Assembly (NCBI RefSeq): GCF_001548375.1
Contig: NZ_AP017295.1
Coordinates: forward strand, 2,390,501 to 2,454,500
DNA from: Nostoc sp. NIES-3756
GTDB lineage: Bacteria; Cyanobacteriota; Cyanobacteriia; Cyanobacteriales; Nostocaceae
Direction: 5' to 3'
Length of the DNA: 64,000 bases
A program made the position numbers and the translations under genes. This document shows, one piece after another, positions 36,836 to 45,102 of the stretch. How positions within the stretch are numbered: the first letter of the stretch is position 1; the number at the start of each line of letters is the position of its first letter. The notes under the pieces were generated by a model that was not told the origin of the DNA, made no database searches, and saw nothing but the letters and a program-made list of their open reading frames with translations.

Positions 36836-38587
36836 TTAAACAACTACGAAATTGCTGACGCTAAGTGAAGATACATTATATACTTGTGCAAGTTGTACCT
36901 GAGTAAATCCACCACCGTTGCCATCTTGATCAAAGTACAGCGCCCCTATGCTACTGTCATAAATAAATCTTTGATTGCTCGTCGTGGCAACTGTACCCAA
37001 GGTAAACTGATTAGAAGATAGTGAACCTGCTGTTAACCCTCCACCAAAACCAGTGGCAGATATTTGAATAATGTCAATGAGGTTGTCAAATTTATAGATA
37101 CTATCAACCCCTTCATTAAAATTATTGAAAACAAAGTTATCTACATTGAAACCACCAATCAGAACATCATTACCTGTACCGCCAATTAAGGTATTCACGG
37201 CAAGTGAAGACTCAACATTTAAGGTATCATTACCGGCCCCACCAATTAGAGTGTGAGATGTGATGACATAGGTGTTACTAGCACCTCTAGCAGATAGATA
37301 ATCGTCTCCATCACCACCATCTAGTATATGTAGCCTAGAGGAATTATCTGCGTTAAGGAAATCATTTCCTGCACCCCCATAAAGGAAGTTGTTACCATAC
37401 GAACCCCTAACATCCAAAGTATCATTACCAGCCCCACCAATTAGGGTTTGAGTTCCGCCGGAGAAGGAGGAATAATTATTAGTAGCGGACAGATAATCAT
37501 CGCCATCACCACCATCTAGTAGGTTGGTTCCTCCTGTAACGTCTGCATATAAAAAGTCGTTACCTGCACCGCCATAAAGATTGTTCTTACTACGAGAATT
37601 GTTGTTAACGCCTAAAGTGTCATTACCAGCATTCCCATAAAGTACTGTGTCTCCATAGTTGCCGACAATGTTGTCATCATAGGACGTACCGACAATCTCT
37701 AATCGTTCGATATTTTTGTAACTGACTTGATTTGGGCTGGCAGTAACTAAACCCTGCTGGGTGGTAGTGTTAAAGCTTGAGGTGATGGGAGCGATCGCAG
37801 TGCTATAGTCAATGAATAAGTAATCATTACCTATCCCTCCATCAACTGTTTGAGTTGCTAAGGGATAGACAACGGTGTCGGCGGGTGGGCTACTAATGTA
37901 GAATGAGTCGTTACCACTATCACCAGAGAAAGTGTTACTACCTTGAACTCCATAGGCGTAAAAAGTATCATTTCCGTTTCCACCTGAAACTTTATTGCTG
38001 CCTTTCCATTGAAAACTCACATCAAGGATGTCATTTCCATCATCTCCATTCAAGACATTATTACCAGCAGAGAAATCAACTCCAATATAATCATCTCCAC
38101 TTCCACCCCGGAGTGTATTGTTTCCTTGTGAGTAGCGAGCATAAAGCTTATCATTATCAGAACCACCATCTAAGGAATTTTTTCCAGAAGAAAAGCGAAT
38201 ATCTAAAATATCTTTTCCACTTCCACCCTTGATAATGTTATCTCCACGGGAACTATAAACGTAAATTTCATCATCTCCTGTTCCCCCATCTAAAAGGTTG
38301 TTCCCAGAGGAATTGGCAGCATCAAGGTAATCATTACCTGCTTCTGCATAGAGACTATTATTACCCTCTTCTCCGTTTAAATAGTCATCACCTTCACCAC
38401 CGTAGAGTTTGTCATTACCTAAACCTCCATGCAGTTTGTCATTACCTAAGCCTCCATAGAGAGTGTCATTACCTAAGCCTCCATAGAGGTTGTCATCTCC
38501 TGCAAATCCTTTGATAATATCATCTTCATCAGTACCATAAAGGAAATCAATTTGATTTGGGTTATCTCTACCATTGATAATGGCCAT
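36836..38587 (-). CDS. RTX-type calcium-binding repeat protein
   Basis: This ~583-residue protein is made almost entirely of glycine/aspartate nonapeptide repeats (LYGGLGNDTLYGGLGNDKL, LDGGDGDDYL, GGAGNDTL), which bind calcium in a parallel beta-roll. No enzyme domain is visible. The C-terminus (FVFNNFNEGVDSIYKFDNLIDIIQISA...YFDQDGNGGG...VQLAQV) matches the common RTX end that acts as a type I secretion signal. The ATG at 38587 is chosen because AAAGGAG lies just before it. It is probably a secreted surface or matrix protein. Four almost identical YGGLGNDxL units near the N-terminus point to recent repeat expansion. No type I secretion genes are nearby. Confidence 0.85.
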   Translation of the reverse strand: MAIINGRDNPNQIDFLYGTDEDDIIKGFAGDDNLYGGLGNDTLYGGLGNDKLHGGLGNDKLYGGEGDDYLNGEEGNNSLYAEAGNDYLDAANSSGNNLLDGGTGDDEIYVYSSRGDNIIKGGSGKDILDIRFSSGKNSLDGGSDNDKLYARYSQGNNTLRGGSGDDYIGVDFSAGNNVLNGDDGNDILDVSFQWKGSNKVSGGNGNDTFYAYGVQGSNTFSGDSGNDSFYISSPPADTVVYPLATQTVDGGIGNDYLFIDYSTAIAPITSSFNTTTQQGLVTASPNQVSYKNIERLEIVGTSYDDNIVGNYGDTVLYGNAGNDTLGVNNNSRSKNNLYGGAGNDFLYADVTGGTNLLDGGDGDDYLSATNNYSSFSGGTQTLIGGAGNDTLDVRGSYGNNFLYGGAGNDFLNADNSSRLHILDGGDGDDYLSARGASNTYVITSHTLIGGAGNDTLNVESSLAVNTLIGGTGNDVLIGGFNVDNFVFNNFNEGVDSIYKFDNLIDIIQISATGFGGGLTAGSLSSNQFTLGTVATTSNQRFIYDSSIGALYFDQDGNGGGFTQVQLAQVYNVSSLSVSNFVVV

Positions 38588-38611
38588 AAATTTGACTCCT
38601 TTGAAATTCAA

Positions 38612-39140
38612 GCTTTAGACAATTTTTCAGTTTTCAATTGGGATTTAAAGCTGTAGTCATGGAATAATGATCGACCAAAAGTCGTGATGTCGGCAGACTT
38701 CGTTTCGCCATGAGCCAGAACTATTTGTGTATGGATATTAACCCTATTGATAAGCTTACTGATCTACTTATCTAATCTTTTGCAAAAATATTTCTAGTCT
38801 GGCAATCTGTACACCAACAAATAATAATTTAGAGCAATAAATCGTCTCAGATACTAATTAATGCTCTTTTGAGTTAATGGCAATTTTTTAAATTTATCTC
38901 ACAAATAAACCTGAATATTTTTGATATTCAAGGCGGTCATTAGGTAAATTAAATCCCCAACAATAGGGATAAGAGGAATAACTTACTACCCCTGAATTAA
39001 GCGCAATAAATACACAGAACACTCTAAATATAGAGATATAGTATATTGATGGAAAAGTCTATAGATGTATAAGCATATTTACATACAACATAATTTCGTA
39101 AATTTTACAGTTCTCACTCATTACTTTATTAAAAACCTTA
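38612..39140. other. AT-rich intergenic stretch, no gene seen
   Basis: Upstream region of the RTX-type gene. A small GC-richer island with GCAGACTTCGTTTCGCC is near 38693 and resembles AGTGAAACGAAGTG near 36710. Short open frames here have no support. Confidence 0.35.
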
Positions 39141-39200
39141 ATAGTCCCTGTAGGGGTTTTCCCAGCGTTGTAGCAAGTGGCGTGAGGGTGCGCGACAGCG
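39141..39200. repeat. Diverged GC-rich dispersed repeat
   Basis: The segment CTGTAGGGGTTTTCCCAGCG and following GTTGTAGCAAGTGGCG resembles the unit that interrupts the Rpn gene at 1231-1287. A further GC-rich hairpin (aacccttgcgggtgtgacgg) is at 39265. Confidence 0.45.
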
Positions 39201-39347
39201 TGGGTGGGGTCTTTTTGCAGCTCACAAACTTGAAATGGCTACTGCTTTAACATCTTCTCACCGCTAACCCTTGCGGGTGTGACGGGAGTCTTCTTTCGGA
39301 ATTTAGATAAAATCAGATTATTTACTGATATTTTTTACTTTTAAGTT

Positions 39348-39719
39348 GTGGCTAAAATTTTCTGTCCCCAGTGCCATCAGCAGGTTGAGAGTCAGGCTAT
39401 CACTTGCCCTAACTGCCGTACAACGCTGAAAGCTTACGGTCATCCTGGTATTACTCTACACCGTGCTACTAAAGGCACATATTTGTGTGACACCTGTACT
39501 TATCACGCTGATGATACTTGTACTTTTCCCCAGCGCCCTGACGCTAAAGACTGCACTCTTTACCAAAATATTGCTGAAAGAAACGCCCAGCTAGAAGAAC
39601 AGAAAAACTTTCATAATTTTGACGTGTCTATCAAAAGTTGGATTAAACGTAATCAAGCTTTGATACTGGTATTAGGTTTATTAGTCATTTGTTTGCTGTT
39701 CGTCATGTTAACCTCTTAA
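39348..39719 (+). CDS. Zinc-ribbon protein with a C-terminal membrane anchor
   Basis: This 123-residue protein is read from a GTG start (VAKIFCPQC). It has an N-terminal four-cysteine zinc ribbon (CPQCHQQ...CPNCRT), a second Cys cluster (LCDTCTYHADDTCTFP...DCTLY) and a single hydrophobic tail (ALILVLGLLVICLLFVML). It is likely a tail-anchored regulatory or adaptor protein conserved in cyanobacteria. Its stop overlaps the stop of the convergent NACHT gene by four bases. Confidence 0.7.
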   Translation: MAKIFCPQCHQQVESQAITCPNCRTTLKAYGHPGITLHRATKGTYLCDTCTYHADDTCTFPQRPDAKDCTLYQNIAERNAQLEEQKNFHNFDVSIKSWIKRNQALILVLGLLVICLLFVMLTS

Positions 39720-42700
39720 TTTTGAATTGTCATATCCAATTGTGCCAACTTCTTACAAGCAAATTCCCGTACCTGCTCATCTGGGTCATTTTGGGCGCGA
39801 TCGCGCAATAATTGTACAGTCTGGGGATGGTGCGGATATTGTTCGATAATTGTTTCTAGAGCCAGTTGGCGGGGGTTGTGCTGGAAGTTGTACTCACGGG
39901 TAAAGGGGTCATTCATTGCACAGTGATAAAACACGTCAAACATACTTGGGTCATTTTTAAAACTGCGCGTTAATTCTTGCAGTGCTGTATGTCGCACATC
40001 TAAATGGTTATCAGACACAGCACGTTTTTTGAGAATTGGTAAAGTGTCGGGGTCATCTTTAAACCCTCTAGCTAATTCCTGTAATGCACCTTGGCGGACA
40101 TTGGCGTATTTATCTGATGTGGCACGTTTTTTAAGAATTGGTAAGGTATCAGGGTCATTTTTAAAGCCCCTGGCTAATTCTTGCACAGCCGCACGGCGTA
40201 CAGACTCATTATCATCAGATGTGGCGCGTTGCTTGAGAATTGATAAGGTATCGGGGTCATCTTTAAAACCCCTGGCTAATTCTTGTACCGCCGCACGTCG
40301 CACATCCGAGTGGGTATCAACTACAGCACGCCCTTTGAGAATTGATAGTGTATCGGGGTCATCTTTAAAACCCCTGGCTAATTCTTGTACCGCCGCACGG
40401 CGGACATATTTATCATTATCAATCGTGGCACGCCCTTTTAACCAGGGGAGGGTTTGCGGTTCATCTTTGAAACCCCTAGCTAATTCTTGTACTGCGGCTT
40501 GGCGGACATCAAAAGATTTATCAGCGATCGCACTTTGTTGGAGAATAGATAAAGTATCAGGGTGATCCTTAAATACCCTGGCTAATTCCTGCACGGCGGC
40601 TTGGCGCACATACTCATTATCATCACTAGCCACACTTTGTTGCAGAGTAGATAAGGTATCGGGGTCATCTTTAAACACTCTGGCTAATTCCTGCACTGCG
40701 GCTTGGCGCACAGTCCAATCTTTACTAGTAGCGCACCCTTTCAACCAAGACAGGGTATCGGGACTATCTTTAAAAGCTCTCACCAATTCTTGCACAACTA
40801 CTTGTCTCACAGCGCCGGAATTATCGGTGACAGCACGCCCTTTCAGCCAAGGTAGAGTGTTAGGGTTATCCTTAAAACCCCTAGCTAATTCCTGCATTGC
40901 GGCTTGGCGTACATACTCATTATCGTCAATTGTTCCCCGTTGTTTGACAATTGGCAAAGTATCAGGGTCATCTCTAAAACCCCTAGCTAATTCTTGCACG
41001 GCGGCTTGGCGGACAGTCCAATCATTATCTATAGTGGCGCATTTTTTCAACCAAGATAAAGTATCGGGGTCATCTTTGAAACTCCGCGCCAATTCTTGCA
41101 AGGCGACACGGCGCACATAGTCGCGTTCATCACTTGTAGCTAGTTGTTGCAACCAAGGTAAAGTTTCCGAGTCATCTTTCCAAGTCGTGGCGACAGATGT
41201 CACTGCTTGGGAGCGAATTTCTTGTACTAGTTGAGTTTCTTCTTCATCTAAATAAGGTTGGTAATAGTAACCAAGGTCATATTTAGTTAATGCTTTGATT
41301 TGTTGGAGTAATTTAGTGGCTGTGGCTGCTACTAATAGACGGTTTCGTACTTCCGCCAGACATTTCGCAGCCAGAAAGATATTAATAAATTTGTCTTGCT
41401 CACCATTTTGAGCCATTAAGTATTCTAGAATTTCACAGACAAATCTTGGCTCAATCATCCCTGTAATGAGGCGGAGAACTTCATGCCAAGTTTCGTCTTG
41501 CCAGTGTTTACCAAATACTTCTTGATTTAAGTCTTGAATTGAAAGAGTTTGTGTTTCTTTAAATTGCCAAACAAACTCCCAAGCACAGAAATATTCTAAA
41601 AAAGTCCGATGGACAAAAGCATAATAATCTGCGCCCAGGTAAGATAACATAAAGTTGCGCGTCCGTAGTTGATTAATCATGACTCTGGCAACTATGACAG
41701 GCTGGTCAAACTCAATATTTTTTAAGTAACGAATTAAAATCTTTTCTAAATCACCTGTACTAATTAAATTCCCAGCTAAACCCTTGGCGCTGGTTTGCAT
41801 CTTATAAGCCACTTGGCGCAACATGGCTTGCTTATCTTTATAATCGATGGTTTTCGGGTCTAGGCGATAATCTTCCACTAAAGCGCGTTCTACATCCCAT
41901 TGATGCAGCAGCACCCGTGATGCTTGCTCGTACAGCGTGGCTCTATCTCTAGGTAACTCTTGGTTACGGTTGAGGACGGCCATCATAGTTAATAATAGGG
42001 GATTACCTGCTAGTTCGGCGATCGCAACTGACGTATCAATTGCCCTGTGCAGTCGTTCCTTCTTCCGCCGCCTATCTCCTTCATCACTGAAGGTTAATTC
42101 ATGCCAGCGATGGATAAAATCTTGTATTTGTTCTGGTTCCAAATCTTGTAACATGAAATGACGAAATTCTGCATCTCGCAACCTTTGGGGTTTGTAACCA
42201 ATAACGCGAGAAGTAACAATTACCCGCACATCAGGATATTGATTTGTAAAACGATGAATATCCGTAATAATATCTTCCCGTTTCCCCAGTTCAAATACCT
42301 CATCTAAACCATCAAACATTACTAAAGCATTACCAGTCTTTAGCTGTTCATGGAGTTTATGTTGATTTAGATGATGAACTATCCCACTACTTTTATGAAA
42401 AAAATCGAGAAAATTACTACACTCATTATTTTCTCGCCGTCGCATATAAGTGCGTAATTCAATTAATAAAGGTAGCGGCTGAGAAATAGCACTGCCTAAT
42501 GGTGTTTCTGCCCAATTCAAGGCAAGAAATTGTAATAAAGTAGATTTTCCTGAACCTGGATCGCCTAAAATTACTATATATTGATAATTTTGCCGATTAT
42601 TAATAATATCTAATACCGAAAAAGTGGGTTGATTAAGATAAACTTGTTTGTAATATGCTAACTCATCCAAAGAAATATCTTCTATTTGATGACTTTCTCT

Positions 42701-43444
42701 CAGTTGTTTTAAATGTTCTTTCGGCAGTTCATGTACTTGAGGCAAAACCTGATGAACTTCACGCACATTTTGAGCGATGAACATGCGCCACAGTTTCAAC
42801 TCATTGTAAGCGTAGCCAGTAGTATCTAAGCTATCTAACCTCAAGTTACCATATCGTTCCCGCAGACCTTCTTGATAACCAAGCAAATCAAATTCTGTGG
42901 GTATATTAGCTATTTGCTGTAAGCTATCTCTAACTTCTTCTAAATGCTGAGAATCTAGAATTGGGCGTAATTTATCTGATTCTCGGATAATAGCTTTAAC
43001 TTTTTTGAGATAACGTTTAGCTAATCTTTCCCAATCAAATTCTTGTGGTAGATTTGGTAAATTATTCTCATACCAAGCCTTAGCTAAACTTTGAGAATTA
43101 ATAACTTGACAATCTGGTTTAAAAGGAAGACCAAGAAGATTTTTGAGAGATTTATCCTGAATAAATATACTTAAAGGTTGAGTATACTTTTCTAACTCTG
43201 ATCCTTCTAAGTCTGCATCTTCTAATTCCTGCTGCATTAACTGCAAGAACTCCTTTAAGGCTGTACCAGCAGCAGTTTCAATATCTTCCTTTTGTAGCTT
43301 CTGTAAAATATTATTAGGGACAGATTTTAATAAGTCTTTAGCCCAATCTTTAGCCGCGTCCTTTGCTAAGTCCTCAAAAATTGACTTAAAAGCAAACCCG
43401 ACAGCTTGAGTTACGCCCCAAACAGCTAACCAATCTAATATCAT
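39716..43444 (-). CDS. NACHT-domain STAND NTPase with C-terminal HEAT repeats
   Basis: This 1242-residue signal-transduction NTPase has three parts. The N-terminal helical region (1-~270; MILDWLAVWGVTQAVGFAFK and an amphipathic AKDAAKDWAKDLLK helix) resembles N-terminal helical domains of bacterial NACHT proteins and may be the effector or membrane-acting part. The NACHT module has Walker A GDPGSGKST (294-302), Walker B ALVMFDGLDEV (373-383) and the downstream winged-helix region. The C-terminal sensor is an array of 12 near-identical 34-residue HEAT-like repeats (~750-1165; consensus VRQAAVQELARGFKDDPDTL). Such proteins include phage-sensing bNACHT defence systems; signalling roles are also possible. 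It appears to stand alone. Confidence 0.88.
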   Translation of the reverse strand: MILDWLAVWGVTQAVGFAFKSIFEDLAKDAAKDWAKDLLKSVPNNILQKLQKEDIETAAGTALKEFLQLMQQELEDADLEGSELEKYTQPLSIFIQDKSLKNLLGLPFKPDCQVINSQSLAKAWYENNLPNLPQEFDWERLAKRYLKKVKAIIRESDKLRPILDSQHLEEVRDSLQQIANIPTEFDLLGYQEGLRERYGNLRLDSLDTTGYAYNELKLWRMFIAQNVREVHQVLPQVHELPKEHLKQLRESHQIEDISLDELAYYKQVYLNQPTFSVLDIINNRQNYQYIVILGDPGSGKSTLLQFLALNWAETPLGSAISQPLPLLIELRTYMRRRENNECSNFLDFFHKSSGIVHHLNQHKLHEQLKTGNALVMFDGLDEVFELGKREDIITDIHRFTNQYPDVRVIVTSRVIGYKPQRLRDAEFRHFMLQDLEPEQIQDFIHRWHELTFSDEGDRRRKKERLHRAIDTSVAIAELAGNPLLLTMMAVLNRNQELPRDRATLYEQASRVLLHQWDVERALVEDYRLDPKTIDYKDKQAMLRQVAYKMQTSAKGLAGNLISTGDLEKILIRYLKNIEFDQPVIVARVMINQLRTRNFMLSYLGADYYAFVHRTFLEYFCAWEFVWQFKETQTLSIQDLNQEVFGKHWQDETWHEVLRLITGMIEPRFVCEILEYLMAQNGEQDKFINIFLAAKCLAEVRNRLLVAATATKLLQQIKALTKYDLGYYYQPYLDEEETQLVQEIRSQAVTSVATTWKDDSETLPWLQQLATSDERDYVRRVALQELARSFKDDPDTLSWLKKCATIDNDWTVRQAAVQELARGFRDDPDTLPIVKQRGTIDDNEYVRQAAMQELARGFKDNPNTLPWLKGRAVTDNSGAVRQVVVQELVRAFKDSPDTLSWLKGCATSKDWTVRQAAVQELARVFKDDPDTLSTLQQSVASDDNEYVRQAAVQELARVFKDHPDTLSILQQSAIADKSFDVRQAAVQELARGFKDEPQTLPWLKGRATIDNDKYVRRAAVQELARGFKDDPDTLSILKGRAVVDTHSDVRRAAVQELARGFKDDPDTLSILKQRATSDDNESVRRAAVQELARGFKNDPDTLPILKKRATSDKYANVRQGALQELARGFKDDPDTLPILKKRAVSDNHLDVRHTALQELTRSFKNDPSMFDVFYHCAMNDPFTREYNFQHNPRQLALETIIEQYPHHPQTVQLLRDRAQNDPDEQVREFACKKLAQLDMTIQN
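39947..41190 (-). repeat. Tandem array of ~12 units of 102 bp inside the NACHT-HEAT gene
   Basis: Units begin at regular 102-base steps (for example the GGGTCATCTTTAAA-like blocks near 40049, 40150, 40253, 40355 and onward); one unit is 99 bases. Neighbouring copies are highly similar at DNA level, which shows recent duplication or gene conversion. The variable positions cluster in the loop between the two helices. Confidence 0.85.
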
Positions 43445-43588
43445 ACCCGCGTTTGCCTAGCTATAGACTTCGAGTATATCCATTAGCTGACCGAACGGCT
43501 GTAGATTTCAGCATATTTGCAGAAAATCAACCTGGTCATTTTGATTGAGAACTGATTGGTAAATCCTCATCTACTATCCCATTGCTTT

Positions 43589-43903
43589 CTAACTATGGGG
43601 GAATTTCCGTACTTGATATTCCCCAGATTCTACTAACTCATAACCATGACCCACAGCTTGACTAAAGGTTTGCTCAATAGCCTGCAAATCCTCTGTTGGT
43701 ATGGCTTGCCAATGTTCCTTAGTCTCCCAATGAATCACAAAGACAACCTCTGTAAAGTTGTGGGGATTAATCCAAACTTCTTTACCTAGAAAGCCTGGAT
43801 ACCGTGCTAGTGCTGTTGTCCAAATCTCTGCATCCTTCTGGATATAAGCCTCTCTCAGATCAGGGTCAACTTTAAACTTAAGAAATTCTATAACCACACC
43901 CAT
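43589..43903 (-). CDS. ABM-like small protein (TIGR03792 type)
   Basis: This 104-residue protein of the dimeric alpha+beta barrel fold reads VVIEFLKFKVDPDLREAYI...RYPGFLGKEVWINP...VVFVIHWETKEHWQAIP, which I recognise as the cyanobacterial TIGR03792 family. Function is unknown; relatives are monooxygenases or stress proteins. It is a single gene. Confidence 0.7.
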   Translation of the reverse strand: MGVVIEFLKFKVDPDLREAYIQKDAEIWTTALARYPGFLGKEVWINPHNFTEVVFVIHWETKEHWQAIPTEDLQAIEQTFSQAVGHGYELVESGEYQVRKFPHS

Positions 43904-44031
43904 TCATTCCTTATATTTGTCAATCTGCCAAAATAGAGTTGTATAGAATAATTACGCTTCCAGCATAGCTTGATTGCATACACTCAGGAGCAAGGGTCGG
44001 CTGGGTTTGAAACAAGGAACAGGAAAAGAAT

Positions 44032-44355
44032 ATGGACAGCAACAACTGGTTGCAGCAGCTAATGATGCTTGGTATCGGTACAACGTCTGTCGTAGCGGAA
44101 AAGCTTAAGCAGGCTAGTGATGAATTGGTTAAGGACGGTAAACTCAATCCAGAGCAAGCTAAGGCGGTAATGGATGACATTGTACAGCAGTTAAAGTCGG
44201 AGCAGGGAAACTGGGATGCCCAAATGCAACGACAAATGCGTAATATGATGCAGGATTTAGGAGTAGCGCGTCAGTCTGAAGTAGATGAACTGCGGGGGAG
44301 AATTGACCGTTTAGAACGTCAAGTGCGCGATTTAGAAAATAAGCTTTGGCGTTAG
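44032..44355 (+). CDS. Small helical protein, phasin-like
   Basis: This 107-residue all-helical protein resembles the PhaF/phasin-like family found widely in cyanobacteria. It has an N-terminal hydrophobic helix (NWLQQLMMLGIGTTSVVAEKL), then NPEQAKAVMDDIVQQLK, and a C-terminal coiled coil (RQSEVDELRGRIDRLERQVRDLENKL). The purine-rich AGGAACAGGAAAAG precedes the start. It may coat granules or oligomerise; there is no PHA gene nearby. Confidence 0.65.
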   Translation: MDSNNWLQQLMMLGIGTTSVVAEKLKQASDELVKDGKLNPEQAKAVMDDIVQQLKSEQGNWDAQMQRQMRNMMQDLGVARQSEVDELRGRIDRLERQVRDLENKLWR

Positions 44356-44431
44356 GATGCGCTTGTGTTTTAAACTAATTGTGTCCTGTTGGTAATTTTC
44401 GTTGCCAAACTACCTCATTGGGGGGCTAATT

Positions 44432-44953
44432 TTGAAAGCAATTTTACTCAGCATAGGTTTGATGCTGGTCTGTGTTGTAGTTTTGGTGTTAGCGCAAGTA
44501 GGCGGTAAACAGGACTCTGCCATTGCTGCTAATTTACCTCAAACTCCACCAGCCGTCACAAGTGTTAAAGAAAACAATACTCCAACAAAGAAAAATAATA
44601 TGTCTGATGCTAACGCCGTCACTACCGCTTCTGGACTCAAGTATGTAGAGATCAAAGAAGGTACTGGTGCGACTCCTAAAACTGGACAAACTGTTGTAGT
44701 TCACTACACTGGTACTTTAGAAGATGGTACTAAATTTGATAGTTCACGCGATCGCAATAGTCCCTTCAACTTCAAAATCGGCGTTGGACAGGTAATCAAA
44801 GGCTGGGATGAAGGACTCAGCACCATGAAAGTAGGCGGTCGCCGTACATTAATCATTCCCTCAGACTTGGGTTATGGCGCTCGTGGTGCTGGTGGTGTAA
44901 TTCCTCCCAACGCTACCTTAATATTTGACGTTGAATTGCTGGAAGTTAAGTAG
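44432..44953 (+). CDS. FKBP-type peptidyl-prolyl cis-trans isomerase, membrane anchored
   Basis: The enzyme catalyses proline isomerisation during protein folding, probably on the periplasmic or luminal side. An N-terminal hydrophobic anchor or signal ([20 protein letters not shown]) and a linker precede one FKBP domain: [63 protein letters not shown]. Active-site residues Tyr, Phe, Asp, Val, Ile and Trp are in place. I favour the TTG at 44432, preceded by GGGGGG; another TTG at 44402 would add ten residues. Confidence 0.88.
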   Translation: MKAILLSIGLMLVCVVVLVLAQVGGKQDSAIAANLPQTPPAVTSVKENNTPTKKNNMSDANAVTTASGLKYVEIKEGTGATPKTGQTVVVHYTGTLEDGTKFDSSRDRNSPFNFKIGVGQVIKGWDEGLSTMKVGGRRTLIIPSDLGYGARGAGGVIPPNATLIFDVELLEVK

Positions 44954-44979
44954 GGGAAGTTGACAGTTGATAGGGGATA

Positions 44980-45080
44980 GGAGGCAGGAGTTAATCATTT
45001 TCTCCCCCTCTCCCTCATCTTTTCCTACTCCCACCCTGCGGGTTCGCGTAGCGTCTCGTTAGAGAAGCAAGCTACATCTC
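44980..45080. repeat. Left arm of a 101-bp inverted repeat around dnaB
   Basis: This 101-base segment is repeated in inverted orientation at 47760-47860 with about three mismatches. It has a pyrimidine-rich part (TCTCCCCCTCTCCCTCATC) and a small dispersed repeat (CTGCGGGTTCGCGTAGCGTC followed by TAGAGAAGCAAGCTAC). It lies between the FKBP gene and the 3' end of dnaB. Confidence 0.9.
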
Positions 45081-45102
45081 CTCCCATTTCCCCTACTCCC
45101 TT

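Noticed and set aside
37903..38232. Plus-strand His/Tyr-rich frame opposite the RTX repeats
   Set aside because: Antisense shadow of the glycine/aspartate repeats.
39065..39250. 61-codon frame before the zinc-ribbon gene
   Set aside because: It runs through a dispersed repeat and reads like non-coding DNA.
40029..41120. Long plus-strand frames opposite the NACHT-HEAT repeats (SSLKPLANSCTAARRT-like)
   Set aside because: They repeat only because the opposite strand encodes HEAT units; composition is not protein-like.
39947..41190. CRISPR-like array
   Set aside because: Regular spacing is 102 bp with coding capacity throughout; the units are protein repeats, not repeat-spacer pairs.
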